From Bigelowiella natans CCMP2755 (taxonomy: Eukaryota > Cercozoa > Chlorarachniophyceae), in contig ADNK01000441.1 of the NCBI GenBank assembly GCA_000320545.1, positions 1 through 59,813 on the forward strand: DNA of 59,813 nt, in the 5' to 3' direction. Positions within the stretch are counted from its first letter, which is position 1, and every line of letters begins with the position of its first letter. Made by a program: the position numbers and the translations under genes. This document shows positions 52,610 through 59,813 of the stretch, one piece after another. Below the pieces are notes generated by a model. That model saw only the letters and a program-made list of their open reading frames with translations. It was not told where the DNA came from and did no database searches.

Positions 52610-53986
52610 ATGTTTCTGGCCTCTGCTTCCCCAAAGACACCTCCCCTCAACGCAAAGAGGGAGAAGGGGTACAATTTTGCTACTGAAGAGGCATACGAGT
52701 ACTCAGACGGAGACTATGATTTACGGTCACTGTCGCCCTCCTCCACCGATACTGCCTCCGATTCGGAGGACTCCAGCACGACGGAATTCGTCGTGACTTC
52801 TCGTAAATGCTTCTTGGACAACCTGTCTGAGAGCAAGAGAAAATTATGCCTGAAGGAGAGGATAAGAAATTACTGCCTGAATCCCACGCCACAGCGGTTC
52901 GACAAGCCGTCATTGCCTGCCTTTGTCTTCGATATCGATGGAGTCTTCAAGAACGGAGGCAAATATGCCGATTTCGGGGCTAAAGCGATTAGGAAGCTAC
53001 AGAAGGCCAACATTCCATACGTATTTATGACCAACGGAGGTGGCGGACGGACCGAGGCGCAGTACGCAGATGTAATGAACAAGAAACTTGCCGAATTCGA
53101 CTCCGAGATGCTTGGCGACGCGAAGTACGTGAGCGAGCAGCAGATGATCCTGAGCTACACCCCCTTTGCAACCCACCTTGACCACCTAAAAAATGACCCT
53201 GTGATGATTGTTGGCTGCCCTAGGGCTATAAATGCTGCGAAGTCGTACGGATTTACCAAGGCGATGAGCCTTTCCGACTACACACGGAAACACTCGACCA
53301 TGAACCCCTTCGGCAAAGCCGGCTGCGAAAAGGACAGCAAGGTGATAAAAAATGAGAAGGAAACCTGGAATGAGAAGATAAAGGCTATCCTGGTCTTCAC
53401 AGATCCGTCTGATTTCTTCGAAGCGCTGCAAGTGCTTACTGATCTCCTCCTCTCTAGTCGTCCCGGGGAGAAGGAATACGAACGCCACCATCGCATCCCA
53501 ATAGTGTTCTCTAATCCAGATCTACTCTGGAAAACACAGTACGCTCACGCTAGATTTGGGCAGGGAGCGTTCCGTCTGTCTCTTGAGGCGTGCTACAAAG
53601 CGAGAATGCAGGCTATGGGTCTTGACGAAGATGAGATCCAGCAGCGCCTTGGCGACTTTGTCCAATTTGGAAAGCCGGAAAACAGTCAATTTTTCCATGC
53701 GCGCGAAGCTGCAATAAAGAGAGCAGAGAGCAACGGGTGCAGCATATCGCACTTCTACATGATAGGGGATAACCCTCGGTCTGACATCACTGGAGCTGTC
53801 CGCATGCAAGGAGTAGCCGAGGCGAAGAAACTCTCGCACTGGTCAGGGATGCTCGTCCGTACAGGCGTCTGGCAGGATGGCGACAAAACCATGGGAGCCA
53901 AGGGCATTTTCGACGATGTCGTTGAAGTGATAGATGAGGTTCTCAAGAAGCATCGTCGGGAGTTGCTTTCTTTCCAGAAATCGTGA
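52610..53986 (+). CDS. HAD-family hydrolase, HDHD5/CECR5-like
   Basis: One uninterrupted exon of 458 codons. Motif I is AFVFDIDGVFKNGGKY with the D-x-D nucleophile pair. Motif II is YVFMTNGGGG, with the T-N-G-G-G typical of CECR5 and NagD-like proteins. QQMILSYTPFATH and MIVGCPRAI follow. The C-terminal part has HFYMIGDNPRSDITGA, the acidic motif IV, then a V-R-T-G-V phrase. The N-terminal 90 residues are Ser/Thr/Pro-rich and may be a targeting region; human HDHD5 is linked to mitochondria. The substrate is unknown. The lack of introns sets it apart from its neighbours and could reflect retrocopy or transfer. The start is the first ATG (CACCATG). Confidence 0.88.
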   Translation: MFLASASPKTPPLNAKREKGYNFATEEAYEYSDGDYDLRSLSPSSTDTASDSEDSSTTEFVVTSRKCFLDNLSESKRKLCLKERIRNYCLNPTPQRFDKPSLPAFVFDIDGVFKNGGKYADFGAKAIRKLQKANIPYVFMTNGGGGRTEAQYADVMNKKLAEFDSEMLGDAKYVSEQQMILSYTPFATHLDHLKNDPVMIVGCPRAINAAKSYGFTKAMSLSDYTRKHSTMNPFGKAGCEKDSKVIKNEKETWNEKIKAILVFTDPSDFFEALQVLTDLLLSSRPGEKEYERHHRIPIVFSNPDLLWKTQYAHARFGQGAFRLSLEACYKARMQAMGLDEDEIQQRLGDFVQFGKPENSQFFHAREAAIKRAESNGCSISHFYMIGDNPRSDITGAVRMQGVAEAKKLSHWSGMLVRTGVWQDGDKTMGAKGIFDDVVEVIDEVLKKHRRELLSFQKS

Positions 53987-53999
53987 GAAAGCGAGGACC

Positions 54000-54770
54000 A
54001 CCGAAGAAATCAATCACCTGGCAGAATTCAGACGCCATGGTAGATGACATAAGGCCTTCGACCTTACCTTCACATGCATGCGGGCGGGCCAATGCCTCCG
54101 CTGCTCGTTAATAGGCTTTTTTAAAAATCTGAGAGGATCGTTCCTAATCGAACATCCTCTCTTTCTTCTTCTTCTTCCTCCGATTAAGGCATAATGAACG
54201 AGTTTTAGGTTCTAACTTGCATTCAAAATAAATCATCGCCGATCCGGTGGAAGATCGCCACTGTACAGATCAGATTTTGGGATCGCAGTGCGGCCGACGC
54301 TGATAAGATGGCTGGAATCAAAAGTACTTTAATATTCCAGCTTGCACAATGAAGCTCATACAGAAGTGCTGAAACGACTGCGAGCTTGTGCGCAAACCAT
54401 TATTTGGCAATGGTAGCCATTAATAATTCAATATTTAATACACGATTATTACTTTGAAAATAGTGCATGCTTGCGAAGATAACGCGCACATTTAAATGTC
54501 GTGCGCCGTGCTAGCCTGTGTCGCTGGTGTTGAGCAGCTGGGACATATATGTGCACAATCGGTACACGTGCGCGGGCGTGATGATTACACATGCTACCAC
54601 GTCTAAATGTGTGTTAGAACTAATAAGTAGACCAGCATACTCGTCCCTCGTAGTTATTACACATGCATAGCCTCATGCGATTATAATTGTCGCATTGCGT
54701 GACATGAGCTAGTGAGGCTATAAGGCGTACGTCAGTGCGCGCATATTCATCTTGCCACGCTAGTACGACG
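54000..54770. other. Intergenic, no gene seen
   Basis: No convincing ORF. It contains a (TTC)n stretch near 54164 and AT-rich sequence. It leads into the inverted-repeat element at 54777. Confidence 0.45.
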
Positions 54771-54776
54771 GCGACG

Positions 54777-54973
54777 TGAGACAGATGTAATGAACAAATT
54801 AAGTTCGTTTAATGCTAGAATTGCTAGAATGGCTGATGGGTATACTAGTATATCTGATATCGATGAATTATAGCGTACATTGTGCTTAGCTTTGCATATA
54901 GCTACGTACATTGCTAGATTGGGATGCGTATGACTGTTGATTTTTTTTCCCACATCATTACATCCGTCTCATA
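54777..54973. mobile_element. Short MITE-like element, about 197 bp, same family as 3164-3941
   Basis: The left end GTGAGACAGATGTAATGA and the right end TCATTACATCCGTCTCATAT are inverted copies with one internal mismatch. They match the termini of the 3.2-kb element (GAGACGGGTGTAATGA). The interior has no ORF. Two more terminus-like motifs follow at 54997 (TAATCACTTCGTTACATCCA) and 55048 (ACATCCGTCTCATATG), so several copies lie side by side. Confidence 0.6.
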
Positions 54974-55190
54974 TGTAGCACATTGACAATTGAAATATTT
55001 AATCACTTCGTTACATCCACCTTATGCATATTTATGACTATAGCTAATAACATCCGTCTCATATGACGTGGAGCCATCCTTGCTAGCTAGGTACGTCGTC
55101 TAATCGTATGCGCCAAGCTAGCAAGATAGACGCACACATCACATTTTAATGAAAAGAAAAATAAACGACACTGCGTAACACAGCATTGAA

Positions 55191-55699
55191 TTAATTCCAG
55201 AGGACAAACGATACGTACAGGTCCTTGCCGTCTACCGTAGGCTCCATTACTAGGTCATGCCCACCTATGGGAATGTTTTCAGGTACATGAACGGAAATCA
55301 TCGGTGCATTTTATACGCCGTCGCTTATTTCGGGTGCTATGTGACTAAAGAGAGCCTTTCAGAGGTCAATGCGCGAGACAGTGATGAAGAGCAGCAAACA
55401 AGCAAGCGAACAAACCTTGCGGGCAATTGTACGTTACGACAACGCAGTTCTTCGCGATGCCTTTCATGACTTTGCCATCCGGATCCGCTAGCTTGACCTT
55501 GAATACACGGTCACAATGTATGATGATTTTGAAATACAAGTTCCGCAGGCGGCGCAATGCAACATCTACCTTGTGAGTGTCGATAAAGAACTCCACTTCT
55601 GAGGCCAAGTCGATGACATTGTGGGGCTTCCTCCAACCTGGGAGGGGGGATTTACAGCAGCGTGGATCAGCAACTTCGTCAATTACAAAGCAAGATCGC

Positions 55700-55736
<37 letters not shown>

Positions 55737-55805
55737 GCACAGAGAGAGAGAGAGAGAAATACATACAGAAATAAATAAATTTATGCAAACATATATATGT
55801 AAATA

Positions 55806-55842
<37 letters not shown>

Positions 55843-56088
55843 TCTGCTACTAGTATTGCTGCTGTTGCATGCTCTTGACACGTTTCGACATTTACTTCAC
55901 TCACCATATGTAGGCTCACAGACGATGACGGTGCCAGCTTTGACGTGATGCAAACGAAACGATAAAGGCCCGTCGGCGCGACTTCCCTGCAAAGAAGATG
56001 ATGATATCCGGTATGTTGAGATATCGTCGTCGTTGTCGTAGTAGCAAAAGTACCATCTCAAAGTAAGTATGTAAAGCAACTGCAAGCA

Positions 56089-56139
<51 letters not shown>

Positions 56140-56254
56140 GCACACCTTGTAGGCGTATTTCCGGTCCAAATATCCAGTGCCAAAACGCTTGACCTCCTCA
56201 ACTGATGACGACGACGATGATGGCAAGAGTGGGACAAATGACAACGATGATGTC

Positions 56255-56289
<35 letters not shown>

Positions 56290-56734
56290 CGAGGACAAGG
56301 AGGAGGAGGTGAAGTTGACTGAAAAGAATGGGTTCGCATAGAAAACATGCAGAATCTCCAGAGGACAATGGGAGAAGGGACAAGGAGGGACATTAGGTAC
56401 TACTTGCGGTGTTGTCTGCCGGAGCCAAGACCTTCTTGTAGTTGTCATTCTTTATCTGCGCGGCGAGGAGCAGCAGAAAACAAAGCAAAGTATACGCTTC
56501 GGTTAACGTCCCATCGTCCTCTAGTTTGATGGGTTTCGCACATGCAGCACAAAAGACGCTGCTACTTCTTCTTCGTTCACTCTACTGCTTACTGCATTTA
56601 TGCTGCCGTACTGCTACTACGTTACCAGATCGATGAGACCGCGGCCTTGCCGGGGCTCGTAGCTAGGATCATCACAACAGCGATATATTCAGAGAGGGAG
56701 TGGGAGGAGAGGGGGGAAGGGGGGGAGAGGGGGA

Positions 56735-56779
<45 letters not shown>

Positions 56780-57304
56780 AGCACACCAAGTAAGAGGGGA
56801 GGAGATAAGAAGTTGATTGAATAAGATACGGAAACAGAGATAGCGAGGGGGGGCTTTAATTTATTTGGGAGTCAATCACTTTACCCATTTCTCTCCCCCT
56901 CCCCCCTCTCTCTTTATCACCTCGTAGAGCAATGAAACGCTGTGTGGCAGAACAGCTCCTTGGAATCCTTGCACTTGCGTGAGTCGGGAAAATCCGTGAC
57001 CTATGAATGTATATGATGGGAGGGTGGGCAGCAAATTAATGTACGGAAATGAACTCTGTTGGCATGTATTATAATTCTTTCCTTCTGTCTTTTCAATCTA
57101 TACTATCATCCTGCCCCCCCCCCCCCCAACATCTCTCTCCTCGTGTGTTAATGGACTCAAAAATGTGAGGATTCTGCCCACTCCTAACCCTTCTCCTTCC
57201 CTCCCCCATACTTGGCTTTGGAGGAGCTTTTTCAAGTTCAGAGGAGGGGGGATGGGGGATGCCGACAACCTGAGAGATGAGATCGCACGCTTATACACCA
57301 AATG

Positions 57305-57344
<40 letters not shown>

Positions 57345-57816
57345 GCATATATCATATGGATATTGTATATTGAGATCTACATTGTCTCTGTGTGTTGCAA
57401 GTATTTAGGAATTGAGAGAGGTAAGTGAGACGAAGAAAATAACAACTACTTGTGATAAAAGCTCCTCCGATTTTAGATCCATCTACCCCCCCCCCTCAAA
57501 AGACCACCTTTCAATTTCCTTCTCTATGGCGGATTTAAGCATGTCCATATAGTTAAAACTCAGCAACTTGCCGAATATCTGAGATGATAAGGGGAGGGGG
57601 GGGGGCAAAGATTGGTCCCTCGTTGGAGAACAGAGACTGCTACTGCAAGTACTACGAGTACTATCTCAAGCATACCTGATGTTCTTTTGGAGCTGGATGC
57701 CATGATGCTTGTCCTGAGAAGCAACAGCAGCAGCAGCAATGATAGTGGTGGTGGTGGTTGTTGTTGTTGTTGTTGTTGCTGTTGTTGTTCTAAGAGTGGA
57801 AAATGTTTCGGTTTAG

Positions 57817-57853
<37 letters not shown>

Positions 57854-58301
57854 TGAATGTGTTTTCTCCCATACGAGGTGTCATGCAAAGAGCATATCCG
57901 ACCCCCTTCGTCGTGCGTTGGCTTGAGTCGGTATATAATCTCTTCTCTCTCTCTCTCGCTCTCTCTCTCGCTCTCGCTCTCTCACCTGGCAGCCCTTTCC
58001 TTGAGTACCATCGCAGATTCTGTGGGTGTGGGGGGTGGCTGTCATCAGAGGCAGATGCGGAGGTGAAGGAGAAGAAGAAGAAGAAGAAGAATAAGAGACA
58101 ACACTGTATGCGACAACCGTGAGTGCCTCGGGTGTCGGATGGTCGCTTTTGGATCGAAGCTCGATGAAGTTGTCCCACCCTGCTCAACATAGAAGAAGAA
58201 GGAGAAAAAGAAGAAGAAGAAGGAGGAGAGGGGAGGAGAGGAAGAAGACATAAAAGCATCTAATGGTCATCATCACGGAGTGTATGTGTATGTGTGTCTG
58301 T

Positions 58302-58344
<43 letters not shown>

Positions 58345-58895
58345 ACATCTGTAAGGGAAGGCAACCCCTTTGTTCTTCTTATTTACGTGTTGTATGAATG
58401 CTACGGAGATGATATCACTAAGAACCACTCACCGCCCTTTCCCCGCTCAGAGTCCGGGATCTTGACCTGGGTATATCTTTCAGAGAATGAACGAAGGAAG
58501 AGGAAGAGGAGGAGGAGGAGGAGGAGGAGGAGGAGGAGGAGGAGGGAATGAAAGAAGAGATCATAACAGCATCAATCATCAGGAGCAGCCGCAAGAATTA
58601 GCAGCAAACTTCGGGAAAAAGTCGTCTGACTACTCAGAACTTGCTACTACGGCTGGCTACCTACTGCTACTGAGAAAGACAGAGATAGCAGTCACAAGAA
58701 ATGCTTGGAAGGATATTGAGCAAGAGGAATGTAATAGGGTTATGATCTCATAATCCTCCCTTTCCTCCTCCCCTCCTCCTCGTCGTCGTCGTCGCTGCTC
58801 TCGACATTACCTTTCTCTTAGGGTGGGCGCAGACCAGAAAGCATGCACAGGTGCCCCTGTCACCCGGCCGTAGTGAATTGCGACTCCTCGGCTGA

Positions 58896-58931
<36 letters not shown>

Positions 58932-59771
58932 CGTGTGTGAGTGTGTGAGTGTGTGAGTGTGTACGTGTGTAAAGACGAAAGGGAGGGCATGAGTGCTATC
59001 GCCCTTCTTCTCCCCCCTCTTCCTCCTACCGGTATTGATCCAAAGCAGGGATATTCTGGGAGGAGATTGCACCACCTGGACAACAAATAAGTATATATAT
59101 ATATGATTTAACGCGTGTGTGTGTGTGCGCGCGCGGGTGCGTAAAAGCGCCCTCATATTGCGCTAATGGACGATAATATTGCCACTTATTTGCTACTGCA
59201 TCATCATCATCACCCTCATCATCATTCTCCCTTTCTTCTTCTCCCTACTCGTCCGTGTTTCTACTACTACTACTGCAAAAACTACTAGTACTACTATCGT
59301 TCCTGACCGGAGCTGTCATCTAACAACTGATTCGCATACCCGGCCATGAACAAAATGGCTGTTGGATTGTGGAAAACACGAAGAGCAGAGAAAAACAACA
59401 ACAAGGCAATGGCCATTGTAGAGGAAACCAAGGTGGAGAGAGGACAAGCAACGCCTTCATTTGTTCAGGAGGGGAGGTGGGGGGGGGGGGGGCTATCTCA
59501 TGGAGCTTTATCCGACCAGGTTTTGATTCAATCTTGAGGACTTGCTGGAGCCATCCCTCTGTGAAATGCCTGGTGCATAAAAGTGTTAGCGTAAGACAGA
59601 CAGACAGAGAGAGAGAAAGAGAGAGAGAGGGGGGGAGAGAGAGAGGATGATGAGAGTCTTATGTATATTTGCTGCATCATCGTATCGCTAATCATTCGCT
59701 AGCAGGAGATCCATCATCAGCGTGACACAGTGACGCATTACGATCTCCCGGCCTCCATCATTCCAAAGTCC
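55191..59771 (-). CDS. Probable SGNH/GDSL-type hydrolase with extra C-terminal domain, 5' end off window
   Basis: Exons join in phase on the minus strand. From the 3' end: 55191-55263, 55416-55637, 55905-55986, 56146-56318, 56404-56455, 56626-56662, 56921-56973, 57212-57269, 57508-57579, 57676-57713, 57986-58019, 58118-58179, 58433-58466, 58864-58886, 59030-59075, about 59517-59569 and 59742-59771. LWNDGGREI resembles the 'ND' block of SGNH hydrolases. GLPGQASWHPAPKEHQ plus FGKLLSFNYMDML resembles the final catalytic His block ('HP...H'). A Cys-bearing linker (CKDSKELFCHTAF) follows, then a beta-rich C-terminal part (GPLSFRLHHVKAGTVIVCEP, WRKPHNVIDLASEVEFFIDT). The first Ser block would lie beyond the window. 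Substrate unknown; an extracellular carbohydrate or ester target is a guess. A poly-Ser stretch comes from (GAT)n on the plus strand. Confidence 0.5.
55703..55840. repeat. (CA)n, (GA)n and (TA)n microsatellites in the SGNH-type gene intron
   Basis: Three simple repeats share one intron between the exons at 55416-55637 and 55905-55986. On the sense (minus) strand they read TA, CT and GT. Confidence 0.9.
58897..58931. repeat. (ATG)n trinucleotide repeat
   Basis: About eleven ATG/GAT units in an intron of the minus-strand SGNH-type gene, next to (GTGTGA)n. A (GGA)n tract lies at 58507-58545. Confidence 0.9.
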
Positions 59772-59813
59772 TACATGAGGGGGGGGGGTAGACGCAAAGA
59801 AACCAATCGGTCG

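Noticed and set aside
1-59813. CRISPR arrays, operons, ribosome-binding sites, rRNA
   Set aside because: No direct-repeat and spacer pattern or rRNA sequence is seen, and the gene structures are eukaryotic with introns, so bacterial features do not apply.

Overview
This window is nuclear DNA from an intron-rich, flagellated eukaryote, probably a protist or alga. The evidence is as follows. Almost every gene needs GT-AG splicing to read through. The families are eukaryotic only: calpain, myotubularin, SLC25 and SLC35 carriers, CWC16 splicing factor and CFAP99. An axonemal gene (CFAP99) is present, and (GT)n, (CT)n, (TA)n, poly-G and poly-C tracts are everywhere. I cannot name the species from the sequence. 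All exon joins were read by eye from ORFs, splice sites and codon phase, so individual boundaries may be off by a few bases.

Layout. 61-1014 (-): the N-terminal part of a mitochondrial carrier that runs off the left edge. 1.1-4.0 kb: repeats, with two tRNA-like SINE-type copies and a 778-bp element with perfect 19-bp terminal inverted repeats. 4108-5548 (-): a six-exon magnesium-dependent phosphatase-1 (HAD). Head to head with it, an approximately 18-kb gene (about 5.6-23.6 kb, +) appears to encode one protein of about 4,500 residues. Its order is F5/8C-like, kelch, SPRY, kelch, F5/8C, four RanBP2/NZF zinc fingers, long kelch region, SPRY, galectin-like, calpain protease with an intact C-H-N triad, calpain domain III, a fifth zinc finger and an acidic tail. 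24.5-27.1 kb (-): CFAP99. 27.7-32.6 kb (+): an apparent BAR-GRAM-myotubularin fusion with an intact CX5R active site.

32.9-39.1 kb holds two nearly identical CHRD-domain secreted-protein genes in divergent inverted orientation, with a CWC16/CCDC130-type splicing factor between them. 40.2-42.1 kb (-): an SLC35A-type nucleotide-sugar transporter. 42.5-45.4 kb (+): a 13-exon SLC25A32-type (folate/FAD) mitochondrial carrier. 46364-52079: a complete Ty3/gypsy-type LTR retrotransposon with identical 326-bp LTRs, a TTCG target duplication and one uninterrupted 1,657-codon ORF, so it is very young. 52.6-54.0 kb (+): an intronless HDHD5/CECR5-like HAD protein. 55.2 kb to the right edge (-): a gene of at least 17 exons whose phase-consistent exons look like an SGNH/GDSL-type hydrolase with an extra C-terminal domain.

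The most novel content is the giant calpain, which combines predicted carbohydrate-, protein- and ubiquitin-binding modules in front of an apparently active protease, and the BAR-myotubularin fusion, which would couple membrane-curvature binding to 3-phosphoinositide hydrolysis.
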